Assembly: GCF_007829835.1 (NCBI RefSeq) | Contig: NZ_VIWP01000002.1 | Span: 124,001 to 188,000 of the forward strand | Reading direction: 5' to 3' | Length of the DNA: 64,000 bases | From: Neorhizobium alkalisoli | GTDB taxonomy: Bacteria; Pseudomonadota; Alphaproteobacteria; Rhizobiales; Rhizobiaceae | In this document: one piece after another, positions 48,321 to 58,229 of the stretch | Numbering within the stretch: the stretch's first letter is position 1 | Layout: each line of letters begins with the position of its first letter | The notes under the pieces: generated by a model | Databases searched by the model: none | Seen by the model: the letters and a program-made list of their open reading frames with translations, nothing else | What the model was told of the DNA's origin: nothing | Position numbers and translations under genes: made by a program

Positions 48321-49724
48321 TTAGCGGAACTTGCCGCCGAGACGATCGGAAATATCCGCAACGACCACGGCCGAAAGCGCCTGTTCCGGACCATTGCCAA
48401 GGATGTCGCGGCCGGGGATATCTATGCCATTCGGCAGGAGACCGCCCGAAGCCGCCTTCCTCTCCTGCCTTTCCTGGGCAAGCGGCAGACGCTGCCAGGC
48501 CAGACGCGGCGGGCTTTCGACAAAGGCACCGGGTTCATTCACGGTCCGGCCACGCACGCGCTCGACAATCGAGGCAACAGCCAGCTTGCGGCCTTCGCGA
48601 TTGTAGAAATTGCCCTTGATCTGGATCGTACCGGCAATCGCCTTGATGAAGGCGCGCAGCAATTCCGAATCAAGCGGATCGGGCGTGCGCCAGAACGTAT
48701 CTATGCCGCCCTGATGGGTCAGGCCTGGCATGTCGTAGACGGCGGAGCCGAGCGCAATCGTCGGCAGACCGGCGCGCAGGCTGTGCAGCGCCGTGGTCGA
48801 GTTGACGACGATCGTGCCATGCGCATTGCGCAGGATGGCGCCGAGATCGCCCTTCTCGATGAACTGGATCTTGTTTTCGACGTGGTAACGCTTGGCAAGC
48901 GCCATCACCACCTTGCCCCAGCGCTCCAGATCGTTGTCGAGCGGATGCTGCTTGACGAGAAGACGGGCATTTTCCGGCGCATGGCGCGAAAAGGACTGGA
49001 TAACCTGTTCCAGCATCTGCGACAGGTGCCGGTAAGGCGAATTGGCGCGGATCTGGTAATCGCTCTGGAGCTGCAGGGCGAGAAGGTAATTGATTCGCGA
49101 CTTGTCCTCGAAATAGTCCGCCGGCATATCGTGGCGGGCGCGGAACATGCGCGGTAGCCAGGACAGATAGTCGAAGAGCGGATCGTAATATTTGTCGGAC
49201 TTGTAGAACGGAAACATCGGCCGGCCGAAATAGGCAAACAGATTGTAGACGACCTCGTTGGTCGCCTCCTGGCCGAATGTATGGGCATAACGGGCATGCA
49301 GATCCGGATCGGCGACCTGGGCCGCAATCGTGCGCACCTGTTCCGGATCATGCGGGAAATGCGAGAAACGGCCCATGCCGTTACGCTCGAGCGTGATCCA
49401 GTCCGGCCGCAGATAACCGAATTCCACCGCATGACACTGGATGCCGAGCCGCTTTGCGACGCGCGCGGCAAAGCGGTGATAAGGAAGCCGGTCGGCATAA
49501 TAGAGAATGTCGGTAATGCCTTCGCGGCGAATCAGGTCCGCCAGATAGCGCGGCCAGGCGCGCAAAGTGCCGCGATAGTTGATCGCATTGCGCTTGCGCC
49601 AGTAGAGCTGGTCACCGAACGAGAAGTTGACCCGCTTCGTGCCGATCCCCTGCGCTTCGAACGCATCGGCGAGCTCGCGCCAGAACACGGAAGGGGGACC
49701 TTGCAGAAACAAAACTTTTGTCAT
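48321..49724 (-). CDS. KpsS-like capsule polysaccharide protein, copy A
   Basis: A 467-residue member of the Capsule_synth (KpsS/KpsC/RkpJ) family, which in characterised cases adds the Kdo linker to the lipid end of capsular polysaccharide. The N-terminus is VLFLQGPPSVFWRELADAFEAQG, with GYLRPDWITLERNGMG (about residues 102-117), QLQSDYQIRANSPYRHL, VKQHPLDNDLERW, and VVNSTTALHSLRAGLPTIALGSAVYDMPGLTHQGGIDTFW near the end, all typical. A C-terminal extension of about 80 residues is rich in Arg, Pro and Gly. It has no neighbouring capsule genes except its divergent copy. Confidence 0.85.
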   Translation of the reverse strand: MTKVLFLQGPPSVFWRELADAFEAQGIGTKRVNFSFGDQLYWRKRNAINYRGTLRAWPRYLADLIRREGITDILYYADRLPYHRFAARVAKRLGIQCHAVEFGYLRPDWITLERNGMGRFSHFPHDPEQVRTIAAQVADPDLHARYAHTFGQEATNEVVYNLFAYFGRPMFPFYKSDKYYDPLFDYLSWLPRMFRARHDMPADYFEDKSRINYLLALQLQSDYQIRANSPYRHLSQMLEQVIQSFSRHAPENARLLVKQHPLDNDLERWGKVVMALAKRYHVENKIQFIEKGDLGAILRNAHGTIVVNSTTALHSLRAGLPTIALGSAVYDMPGLTHQGGIDTFWRTPDPLDSELLRAFIKAIAGTIQIKGNFYNREGRKLAVASIVERVRGRTVNEPGAFVESPPRLAWQRLPLAQERQERKAASGGLLPNGIDIPGRDILGNGPEQALSAVVVADISDRLGGKFR

Positions 49725-49889
49725 TCCGAAGCCAATGCTACTTGAATCACGATAAGGACAAGTGACCCGCTTAGAATGCGAGTTTCAATTTATGTATAAG
49801 CCGATAAACAACGCGGGTATTTTCATCAAGGCAGCCCTCCCGTCAATGGCACAATTCGATTCAAAACTTTCCACAACAGGTTGCGGATC

Positions 49890-51185
49890 ATGACCGGCCG
49901 CAGATTCCTGTTCCTGCAGGGGCCGGCCTCTCCTTTCATGAAGAAGCTGGCGCAAGTGCTTGAAACGCAAGGCTCCAGCGTTTTGAAGGTGAGCTTGTGC
50001 ATCGGAGATGTGGTGTTTTGGTGGCCGAAGAAAAGCCCGCTCTTCCGCGGACGGCAAAAAGATTGGGCAGTGTATCTGGATTGCTACATTACCGATCACA
50101 ATATCACCGACATCGTCATGTTGGGTGATGGGCGCGCGCCGCACGCGACGGCCGCCCGGATCGGCATGGAACGCGGCCTGCGCGTGCATATTCTCGAACA
50201 CGGTTATCTGCGGCCGGACTGGCTGACGATCGAGCCAGACGGAATGTCTGCGCATTCGCGCTTTCCCCAGGACGCGAATCAGATCGCGGCGCTCGCTGAT
50301 CAGGCCCCTCCCGTGCCGGCCGGCGGCCTCTACCGGTCGAGCTTCCTCACTTACGCGCTCTACGACCTCGCCTTCCATATTCCGAACGTCCTTTTCGGCT
50401 GGCTCGTGCATCCGCATTACAAGCAGCACGGCCCCGTTCATCCTGTCATCGAATATAGCGGCTGGGTGTGGAAGGCGTTGACGCTGCGCAAGCGGCGCGC
50501 GCGGGCAGAACAGGCGATCAACGCCTGCCTTGCAACGGACAAGGGCCGGGAAATTCCGTTTTTCCTGTTCCCACTGCAATTGCCGGGCGATTACCAGATC
50601 ATCCGCCACGCGCCGGGCGGCAATCTGTTCCGGCTGGTCGAGGCGACGATCGCCTCCTTCGCAAAACATGCGCCGGCTGAAACACGACTGCTGTTCAAGG
50701 TCCACCCGATCGATAACGGTCTGTCACGCTGGCCGGAGCGGATCGCCGAAACTGCCGCACGCCACGGCATTTCGGACCGCGTCTTTCTGGCCGACGGCGG
50801 CAATACGGACGAGCTGATCCGCAAATCGGCAGGCGTCGTCACGGTCAATTCGACGGTCGGCCTGACGGCGCTGATCGCCGGCCGCCCGGTCATCGCGCTC
50901 GGCGCTGCGATCTATGATGTGCCGGGCCTGACCTTTCAGGACAGTCTGGCGGATTTCTGGCGTTACCCGATCACACCCGATCCGGACCTTCTCGACGCGT
51001 TTCTCCGGGCGCTTGCGGCCACGACACAGGTGCGCGGCGGCTTTATCGGCGAGGCGGCGATCACCGCCGGTGCGGAGAATGTTGCCGCGCGTTTGCTGGA
51101 AGAAGAGGAACGGCTGCCGATAGCGCTGCGCAAGCCGCAGGGGATGCCTCGGTTCCGATATGCGGAAGAGCTCGGGCAATCATAA
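49890..51185 (+). CDS. KpsS-like capsule polysaccharide protein, copy B
   Basis: A 431-residue paralogue of the gene at 48321-49724, with the same motif order: FLFLQGPASPFMKKLAQVLETQG, EHGYLRPDWLTIEPDGMS, FPLQLPGDYQIIRHAPGGNLFRLVEATIASFAKHAP, FKVHPIDNGLSRW, and VNSTVGLTALIAGRPVIALGAAIYDVPGLTFQDSLADFW. The pair is divergent with 165 bases between them. The similarity is clear but far from identity, so this is an old duplication. I chose ATG 49890 over a TTG at 49881. Confidence 0.85.
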   Translation: MTGRRFLFLQGPASPFMKKLAQVLETQGSSVLKVSLCIGDVVFWWPKKSPLFRGRQKDWAVYLDCYITDHNITDIVMLGDGRAPHATAARIGMERGLRVHILEHGYLRPDWLTIEPDGMSAHSRFPQDANQIAALADQAPPVPAGGLYRSSFLTYALYDLAFHIPNVLFGWLVHPHYKQHGPVHPVIEYSGWVWKALTLRKRRARAEQAINACLATDKGREIPFFLFPLQLPGDYQIIRHAPGGNLFRLVEATIASFAKHAPAETRLLFKVHPIDNGLSRWPERIAETAARHGISDRVFLADGGNTDELIRKSAGVVTVNSTVGLTALIAGRPVIALGAAIYDVPGLTFQDSLADFWRYPITPDPDLLDAFLRALAATTQVRGGFIGEAAITAGAENVAARLLEEEERLPIALRKPQGMPRFRYAEELGQS

Positions 51186-51198
51186 TATTGCAGCCGCT

Positions 51199-51480
51199 CT
51201 AATCGTTGGACTTGGGCGTCTTTGGAGGTTCGAGCGCGCATTCACGGTTTGCGCCGGTGCCGGGAGCGTTTTCGAAGACGCATCGCGTCTCCGGCGGATT
51301 GCCGCACACTTTATAGAGGGCCTTGAAGCCCACGCATTTTCCGTCCGGTCCGCGATAACCCGGACCACCTTTGCAGCCGCAACCACGGCAAGCGGGACGG
51401 TCAGGGCATGCCGCATGGGCAGCCGGCGCCTGATGAAACGCAGCAGCAACGGCTAATGCCATGATTGCGATAATCCGCAC
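51199..51480 (-). CDS. Small secreted cysteine-rich protein (93 aa)
   Basis: A signal peptide (residues 1 to about 23, ending AAHA-AC) is followed by a mature part of about 70 residues with eight cysteines: CPDRPACRGCGCKGGPGY, then KC, VC, RC and EC. Even numbers of Cys in an exported protein suggest disulphides. No known domain is recognised. It converges with KpsS-like copy B (14 bases) and lies downstream of tuf, from which a terminator separates it. Confidence 0.7.
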   Translation of the reverse strand: MRIIAIMALAVAAAFHQAPAAHAACPDRPACRGCGCKGGPGYRGPDGKCVGFKALYKVCGNPPETRCVFENAPGTGANRECALEPPKTPKSND

Positions 51481-51520
51481 ACTCGCCTCCCCGCTGATGC
51501 GCCACCATTCACCCCAACGA

Positions 51521-51553
51521 AAAAGGCCCCGCCGTTTCCGGCGAGGCCCTTTC
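51521..51553 (-). terminator. Terminator of the second tuf gene
   Basis: GGCCCCGCCG / CGGCGAGGCC (51525-51534 and 51539-51548) with a TTTC loop and one G-U pair; T5 on the minus strand, T3 on the plus strand. Confidence 0.85.
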
Positions 51554-51573
51554 TAACTTGGTCGCTCTATCGA

Positions 51574-52749
<1,176 letters not shown>

Positions 52750-52777
52750 TGAATGCTTCCTGTGAACATAAGAGGTG

Positions 52778-52794
52778 AACCCGGCGTCCGGGTT
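52778..52794 (-). other. Leader hairpin of the second tuf gene
   Basis: AACCCGG / CCGGGTT with a 3-nt centre in the 5' leader, about 30 bases before the start codon. It may affect translation or stability. Confidence 0.35.
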
Positions 52795-52803
52795 TGGTGT
52801 CGC

Positions 52804-52832
52804 CGTTTAAGGCTTTCCATAGGATTGCGCAA
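52804..52832 (-). promoter_or_regulatory. Possible promoter of the second tuf gene
   Basis: Minus strand TTGCGC (52827-52832), 17-bp spacer, TAAACG (52804-52809). It has the same spacing and -10 as the rpsL candidate. An alternative TTGTAC/TATGTC pair lies about 20 bases upstream. Confidence 0.35.
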
Positions 52833-53005
52833 GACATAATTGCGCGCGGCGCCAGTACAAGGGGCGCGGCCGAAAACGCGGTAAATCGCGCGTTCCACGA
52901 GAGGCTTTTCCGACATGGCGAAATCGCCATGCATGCCCTCGCCTTTCAGCCATGAAGCCGGCCGCCATAACATGGGATGACAGCCGGCCAATGGATGCCG
53001 CAGGC

Positions 53006-53503
53006 TTATTTGCCGGCAGATTTCAGCGACTGGATGATCGCCAGCAGTTCCGGCCCATGCTTTTCCTGCTCGCCCTTGGTACCCCAATAGGTAATGACGA
53101 GAAGCTTGCCTGGCTTCGGCGACAGGAAGGAAAGACCGATATTGACCGGGCCGTCCTTGTCCTTGCCGCTCCAGTCGAGATTGCTCATTTTCATGCCGTT
53201 GACGGTATCATCGGATTCCTTCTGGCTCTTCTCGTCGATCGAGACGCCATTCTGCTGAAGGAAATCGATCGCGTCGCTGATCACCTTGTCGGAGGTCTTT
53301 TCGTCGGCGATATCGATCGACAGATAGATCGCGCTGTCGTCAGAGGTTGCCTGGATGCCGGTTTCGGTCTCCTCCGGGCCCCAGCTGTCGGGGATGGTAA
53401 TCTGGGCAATCGGCTTTTCGCTCGGAAACTTCAGGGTTTCGGCGAAAGAGACGCAAGGGATCAGCATGGTTGCAAGCGCTGCGGCAGCAAGCATTTTCTT
53501 CAT
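53006..53503 (-). CDS. Secreted hypothetical protein (165 aa)
   Basis: A signal peptide (residues 1-21, ending VSFA-ET) is followed by strands KPIAQITIPDSWGPEETETGIQATSDDSAIYLSIDIADE, a helix ISDAIDFLQQNGVSID, and more strands to a C-terminal helix ELLAIIQSLK. This order resembles small DcrB/PsbP-like periplasmic folds, but I cannot assign it firmly. It lies between tRNA-Gly and tuf, same strand. Confidence 0.65.
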   Translation of the reverse strand: MKKMLAAAALATMLIPCVSFAETLKFPSEKPIAQITIPDSWGPEETETGIQATSDDSAIYLSIDIADEKTSDKVISDAIDFLQQNGVSIDEKSQKESDDTVNGMKMSNLDWSGKDKDGPVNIGLSFLSPKPGKLLVITYWGTKGEQEKHGPELLAIIQSLKSAGK

Positions 53504-53702
53504 GGAGAATATCCGTCAAAAGAGGAGAGCGCGGCATCTTGCCGGCCCACGATCTTTAGAAGAAACCGCAAGGAAAGTCGCATCCAAAAATGGTATAAAC
53601 CGCGGCTTTAAAAAGATAAATTTCTGCGGCGCGTAAATTTGACCAAACGCAAGAATAGCGGATGCCGCCGATACTTTATCATCAATTTTCGAAGAGGGAG
53701 CT

Positions 53703-53776
53703 TGGAGCGGGTAGCGGGAATCGAACCCGCGTATTCAGCTTGGAAGGCTGCTGCTCTACCATTGAGCTATACCCGC
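53703..53776 (-). tRNA. tRNA-Gly (TCC anticodon)
   Basis: 74 bases with encoded CCA. Acceptor GCGGGTA / TACCCGC, D arm AGCTCAATGGTAGAGC, anticodon loop CTTCCAA (TCC), T arm GGTTCGATTCC. It lies 25 bases downstream of tRNA-Tyr on the same strand. Confidence 0.97.
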
Positions 53777-53801
53777 GGAGGTGGTCACGATCTGAGACGA
53801 A

Positions 53802-53886
53802 TGGTGGAGAGAGTTGGATTTGAACCAACGTAGGCTGAGCCAACGGATTTACAGTCCGTCCCCTTTAACCACTCGGGCATCTCTCC
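53802..53886 (-). tRNA. tRNA-Tyr (GTA anticodon)
   Basis: 85 bases with encoded CCA and a long variable arm, as usual for bacterial tRNA-Tyr. Acceptor GGAGAGA / TCTCTCC, anticodon loop CTGTAAA (GTA). It is the first of the tRNA pair and probably transcribed with tRNA-Gly. Confidence 0.97.
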
Positions 53887-54089
53887 AGTTTTTCGTCCGG
53901 ATCGTTAGACCAAGTTCGGCAGACTGTGAAGCTTGCCGCCCCGTTGTCTGCGCCGCGTATATGACGGCCTCGATCCCGTCTGTCAACACGGGAAAACAGC
54001 AAAAATTACGAAAATAAAACAGCGTCCACAGGCAGCCGGTTTGGCAGGTGGGGCTTTGCCGGGCCAATGCCCCTGAGTTATAAGGCGTC

Positions 54090-54971
54090 ATGAGCAAAGA
54101 CGACACAAAAGACAAATCCACCCGCGACACCCATTATGCGACGCTTCGGCGCGCGGTGCGCGATGCCAAGCGCGAGCGTGGCGAAATTCCAACCCCGCAG
54201 CAGAAGCGGATCAAGTCCAACAAGGACTGGAAGCCGCCGCAGTTGCAGCCCGAACAGGTCTTTCTCTATGGCCTGCATACGGTCAGGGCGGCTCTCGATA
54301 ATAAAGAGCGCAAGCTGATCAAGCTTTCGGTGACGCAGAATGCGTTCGCAAGGCTTGATATCGGCGAGGATCCATCCGCCCTTTCCTTCCCCGTCGAATT
54401 CGTTTCGCCGCAGGATATCGACAAGGTGCTCGGCCCCGAAGCGATCCACCAGGGCGTGATGCTGGAAACAAGGCCGCTGCCGGTGCGCCGGCTTGAAGCC
54501 TTGAAGAAAAGCCCGCTTCTTCTTGTCCTGGACCAGGTCACCGATCCGCATAATGTCGGCGCGATCATGCGTTCGGCCGTTGCTTTCGATGCCGGCGCCG
54601 TCATCACCACCCAGAGACATAGCCCGACCGAGTCGGGCGTGCTTGCCAAATCGGCTTCCGGTGCACTGGAACTCATTCCCTATATCCAGATCGGCAATCT
54701 TGCCGAGGCGCTAGACGAGCTGCATCGGCTCGGCTTCCAGACGATCGGCCTTGATTCGGAAGGCCCCGCCCCGCTGGAAGGCACCTTCGAGGGCGAGCGC
54801 GTGGCGCTTGTACTCGGCTCCGAAGGCAAGGGCCTGCGCCAGAAGACGCGCGAGACGGTGACGTCTCTGGCACGGCTGGACATGCCGGGCGCGATCAAGT
54901 CGCTCAACGTTTCGAATGCCGCGGCAATCGCGCTTTATGCGACACGCCAGCATCTGACCCGCAAGAGCTGA
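54090..54971 (+). CDS. rlmB: 23S rRNA 2'-O-ribose methyltransferase of the SpoU/TrmH family
   Basis: A 293-residue SPOUT enzyme. The N-terminal substrate-binding domain begins FLYGLHTVRAAL. The three SpoU motifs are LDQVTDPHNVGAIMRSAVAFDAG, VLGSEGKGLRQ and SLNVSNAAAIALYATRQ, forming the trefoil knot and the AdoMet site. The family methylates G2251 of 23S rRNA (RlmB) or a near relative; the specificity is inferred from the YGLHTV-type N-domain. A basic extension of about 50 residues precedes it. It is divergent from the tRNA pair. Confidence 0.85.
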   Translation: MSKDDTKDKSTRDTHYATLRRAVRDAKRERGEIPTPQQKRIKSNKDWKPPQLQPEQVFLYGLHTVRAALDNKERKLIKLSVTQNAFARLDIGEDPSALSFPVEFVSPQDIDKVLGPEAIHQGVMLETRPLPVRRLEALKKSPLLLVLDQVTDPHNVGAIMRSAVAFDAGAVITTQRHSPTESGVLAKSASGALELIPYIQIGNLAEALDELHRLGFQTIGLDSEGPAPLEGTFEGERVALVLGSEGKGLRQKTRETVTSLARLDMPGAIKSLNVSNAAAIALYATRQHLTRKS

Positions 54972-54988
54972 ATTTCGACACCAGATCC

Positions 54989-55019
54989 GGACCGCCCACA
55001 CAATCCATGCGGGCGGTCC
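54989..55019 (+). other. Hairpin after rlmB
   Basis: GGACCGCCC / GGGCGGTCC (54989-54997, 55011-55019), 13-nt loop, 18 bases after the rlmB stop. There is no T-run, so it may be a Rho-type or weak terminator, or a 3' stabiliser. Confidence 0.4.
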
Positions 55020-55109
55020 ATTCCATGATGCAGCGCAATACAACTTCGACGCAATCCCGACGCAAGCTTTATATGAATATCTCCTAATGTGCTTATTAAG
55101 GAGATTCAT

Positions 55110-55766
55110 ATGAATCGCGGGAGTTGGAAAAAGCCGGTCGTCCTCGAAATCTTCGGGCGGCCCGGCACGATTACCGTTTCGGACACGCTCGACGCGGCAT
55201 TGATGATGCTCGCGGCCTGGCCATGCAAACGGACGGACGCACATCTGACGGCCGTGCGCGCCTGCCGCGACGCGCTGACCGGCAAGGCATCACCCTCGCT
55301 GGCCCGGGCCGATTTTATCGGCGCAGCACTTGAGGCCGGTTTCCATGTGCAGCCGGAAACCTTTCTTTATGACAATGAGGAAGAAGAACCGGAGGTCATC
55401 CTCTATGTGCCGCCGCGACCTTCCTGGCTACCGCCCCTGTCCTCTCCCATGATCGATCAGGCAATAGCACCGAACCCAGCCATGCCGGCGCAAGAGCTTC
55501 CGGACAGCATTTCCGCCTATCTGCCGGCGCCCAGCGCGGATGCGGCACCGGCAACAGAGAAGACACCTGTCACCTGGACGGAACATTTCGTCTCGCAGCC
55601 GGCTCCTGCTCTCGCCGCCCGCGCCGATATTCCCGACATGCATGTGCTTCTCATCCGGCTTGCCGAAACGCTTGGCATGATCATGCTGGTCACCCTGCAG
55701 AATGCCGCGGGCCTGCTCAATATCGATATCCGGCGGCGACGTCCCGGTCGGGCAGCGCCGCAGTAG
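55110..55766 (+). CDS. DUF982 domain protein with long C-terminal tail
   Basis: A 218-residue protein. Residues 1-75 match DUF982: WKKPVVLEIFGRPGTITVSDTLDAALMMLAAWPCKRTDAHLTAVRACRDALTGKASPSLARADFIGAALEAGF. A proline-rich linker follows, then a hydrophobic helix near the end (VLLIRLAETLGMIMLVTLQNAAGLL). DUF982 is frequent in Rhizobiales and has no known function; the tail is unusual for the family. The ATG at 55110 follows AAGGAG. Confidence 0.75.
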   Translation: MNRGSWKKPVVLEIFGRPGTITVSDTLDAALMMLAAWPCKRTDAHLTAVRACRDALTGKASPSLARADFIGAALEAGFHVQPETFLYDNEEEEPEVILYVPPRPSWLPPLSSPMIDQAIAPNPAMPAQELPDSISAYLPAPSADAAPATEKTPVTWTEHFVSQPAPALAARADIPDMHVLLIRLAETLGMIMLVTLQNAAGLLNIDIRRRRPGRAAPQ

Positions 55767-55862
55767 GCTGCGCTCTATATATAAGCGGGAGGAGCGGCGT
55801 TTCGGCGCGTGGCAAGAAGCCGGCATTGCGTGACGGAGGGCAATTGCCGTAAGGCATTGCCC

Positions 55863-56732
55863 ATGACATCGATGTTGAAACCTTCCGAGCCTGCCTCCTC
55901 TCTGATCCCCGGCCGAGTCTCCGGCATGCTGGAGATTTTCGAAAGCGCGGCCCTTGCCGCCGGCAAGGCCATTGTCGAGATCCGGCAAGCCGGGGCAGTC
56001 ACCCATTACAAGGCTGACCGCTCCCCGGTGACCGAGGCCGACGAAGAAGCCGAGCGGATCATTCTTGCGGCGCTCGCCCAAAACTTTCCGGAAATTCCCG
56101 TGATTGCCGAGGAGCAGGTGGCGGCAGGCCATGTGCCTGACATTACCGGCCGATCCTTCCTGCTCGTCGACCCGCTCGACGGCACCAAGGAATTTGTCAG
56201 CGGCAAGGATGATTTCACCGTCAATATAGCCCTGATCGAAGATGGCGTGCCGACTGCCGGCATCGTTTATGCGCCTGCACTGGGCGTTGCCTATGCGGGT
56301 GCCGGCAGTCAGGCCTGGAAGATCAAGGTCGGTGCGGATTTTACGCCTGAGAGCCGCGAGCCGATCCGCTGCCGGGCCATGCGCCAGCCGCCGGTGGCGC
56401 TGGCCAGCCGGTCGCACCGCACCGCCGAGACGGACGCCTTCCTTGAACGTTGCGGCGCGATGGAAACGAAATCGATCGGTTCGTCCCTGAAATTCTGCCT
56501 TCTGGCAGAGGGGGGCGCCGATATCTATCCCCGCTTCGGCCGGACGATGGAATGGGACACGGCTGCCGGCGATGCCGTGCTGCGCGCTTCCGGCGGCCAT
56601 ACGCGTGACACAAACGGCCTGCCCTTGCGCTACGGCAAGACGAACCAGTCGGATGATGCGGATTTTGCCAATCCGCATTTTATCGCGGAAGGTCCGGCGC
56701 CAGATCCGGTGGTGAGACAGGAAATCCGTTGA
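55863..56732 (+). CDS. cysQ: 3'(2'),5'-bisphosphate nucleotidase
   Basis: CysQ removes the 3' phosphate from PAP/PAPS in sulphate assimilation; magnesium-dependent inositol-monophosphatase fold, cytoplasmic or membrane-associated. Metal motif DPLDGTKEF at about residues 103-111 and WDTAAGDAV at about 231-239; SPVTEADEEAE precedes. I took the ATG at 55863, which gives 289 residues; a GTG at 55809 is an alternative with a better-placed GGAGGAG. It ends 90 bases before rkpK, same strand. Confidence 0.85.
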   Translation: MTSMLKPSEPASSLIPGRVSGMLEIFESAALAAGKAIVEIRQAGAVTHYKADRSPVTEADEEAERIILAALAQNFPEIPVIAEEQVAAGHVPDITGRSFLLVDPLDGTKEFVSGKDDFTVNIALIEDGVPTAGIVYAPALGVAYAGAGSQAWKIKVGADFTPESREPIRCRAMRQPPVALASRSHRTAETDAFLERCGAMETKSIGSSLKFCLLAEGGADIYPRFGRTMEWDTAAGDAVLRASGGHTRDTNGLPLRYGKTNQSDDADFANPHFIAEGPAPDPVVRQEIR

Positions 56733-56822
56733 TACCCCGCAATGGGCGGGCGGCCCGTCACATTGCAATAAAAAACAGATGATTTAGGAAGCCGCGCAGA
56801 ATGCGTGGCAAAGAGGTGCGGA

Positions 56823-58127
56823 ATGCATATCGTAATGGTCGGTTCGGGCTATGTGGGCCTGGTGTCTGGTGCATGCTTTGCGGATTTCGGGCATGACGTG
56901 GTCTGCGTCGACAAGGCCGCAGACAAGATCGAGGCCCTGAAGAACGGCGTTATCCCGATTTTCGAGCCGGGTCTCGACCAGCTCGTCGAAACCAATGTCA
57001 AGGCGGGTCGCCTCTCCTTCACGACCGAGCTCGCGGAAGCGGTCGCTGCCGCGGACGTCGTCTTCATCGCCGTCGGCACGCCGTCGCGGCGCGGTGATGG
57101 CCATGCCGACCTCGGCTACGTCTATGCGGCGGCGCGCGAAATCGCGGCCTCGATCAAGGGCTTTACCGTCGTCGTCACCAAATCAACCGTGCCGGTCGGC
57201 ACCGGCGACGAGGTGGAGCGGATCATCCGCGAGACCAATCCGGATGCCGATGTCGCTGTCGTCTCCAACCCGGAATTTTTGCGCGAAGGTGCAGCGATCG
57301 AAGATTTCAAGCGGCCTGACCGCATCGTCGTCGGCCTTGCCGACGATCGTGCGCGTGGCGTCATGACCGAAGTCTACCGGCCGCTTTATCTCAATCAGGC
57401 GCCCATTCTCTTCACCAGCCGCCAGACATCCGAGCTGATCAAATATGCGGCCAACGGTTTTCTGGCGATGAAGATCACCTTCATCAACGAGATCGCCGAT
57501 CTGTGCGAACGTGTCGGCGCCGACGTGCAGGATGTTTCGCGCGGCATCGGCCTCGATGGCCGTATCGGCGCAAAGTTTCTGCATGCCGGCCCGGGTTATG
57601 GCGGTTCCTGCTTCCCCAAAGACACGCTGGCGCTGGCAAAGACCGCACAGGACCATGACAGCCCGATGCGGCTGATCGAAACGACGATCGCAATCAACGA
57701 CAACCGCAAGCGCGCCATGGGCCGCAAGGTCATCAATGCTGCCGGCGGCGACGTGCGCGGCAAGAAGGTCGCCGTCTTCGGTCTCACCTTCAAGCCGAAT
57801 ACAGACGACATGCGCGACAGCCCGGCGATTGCGATCGTCCAGGCTCTGCAGGATGCGGGTGCAATCGTTTCCGGCTACGATCCGGAGGGGATGGAAAACG
57901 CCCGCCAGATGATGGATATCGAATTTGCCAAGGGGCCTTATCAGGCGGCCGAAGGCGCCGATGTCGCGGTTCTGGTGACGGAATGGAACGAGTTCCGGGC
58001 GCTTGATCTCAACCGGCTGAAATCGGTGATGAAGGCCCCTGTTCTGGTGGACCTGCGCAATGTCTATCGCGCCCATGAGGTTGAGGCACACGGCTTTGCC
58101 TATGCGGGCGTCGGCAAGGTGAAGTGA
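56823..58127 (+). CDS. rkpK: UDP-glucose 6-dehydrogenase
   Basis: Oxidises UDP-glucose to UDP-glucuronate, a precursor of exopolysaccharide and capsule; in Sinorhizobium this gene is rkpK. The 434-residue protein has the Rossmann GSGYVGLVSG (residues 7-16), the catalytic Cys263 in GPGYGGSCFPKDT, and TFKPNTDDMRDSPA. The start MHIVMVGSG at 56823 is the family start; the GTG-like extension adds six residues. It makes sense beside the KpsS-like genes elsewhere in the window, although they are not linked. Confidence 0.93.
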   Translation: MHIVMVGSGYVGLVSGACFADFGHDVVCVDKAADKIEALKNGVIPIFEPGLDQLVETNVKAGRLSFTTELAEAVAAADVVFIAVGTPSRRGDGHADLGYVYAAAREIAASIKGFTVVVTKSTVPVGTGDEVERIIRETNPDADVAVVSNPEFLREGAAIEDFKRPDRIVVGLADDRARGVMTEVYRPLYLNQAPILFTSRQTSELIKYAANGFLAMKITFINEIADLCERVGADVQDVSRGIGLDGRIGAKFLHAGPGYGGSCFPKDTLALAKTAQDHDSPMRLIETTIAINDNRKRAMGRKVINAAGGDVRGKKVAVFGLTFKPNTDDMRDSPAIAIVQALQDAGAIVSGYDPEGMENARQMMDIEFAKGPYQAAEGADVAVLVTEWNEFRALDLNRLKSVMKAPVLVDLRNVYRAHEVEAHGFAYAGVGKVK

Positions 58128-58151
58128 GGCCGGCGATTTTGGATAGTTTTC

Positions 58152-58180
58152 AAGGGCGGCAGCGATGTCGCCCTTTTTCT
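58152..58180 (+). terminator. Terminator after rkpK
   Basis: AAGGGCG / CGCCCTT (58152-58158 and 58169-58175) with a 10-nt loop and TTTTTCTTTT tail, 25 bases after the rkpK stop. Confidence 0.7.
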
Positions 58181-58229
58181 TTTCACTGTCTTATCTACGA
58201 TGAGACCACATCACCGGAGGCCCATCGAG

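Noticed and set aside
48233..48619. 128-codon plus-strand frame opposite the end of KpsS-like copy A
   Set aside because: Antisense to the C-terminal tail of the KpsS-like gene, no ribosome binding site and no family resemblance.
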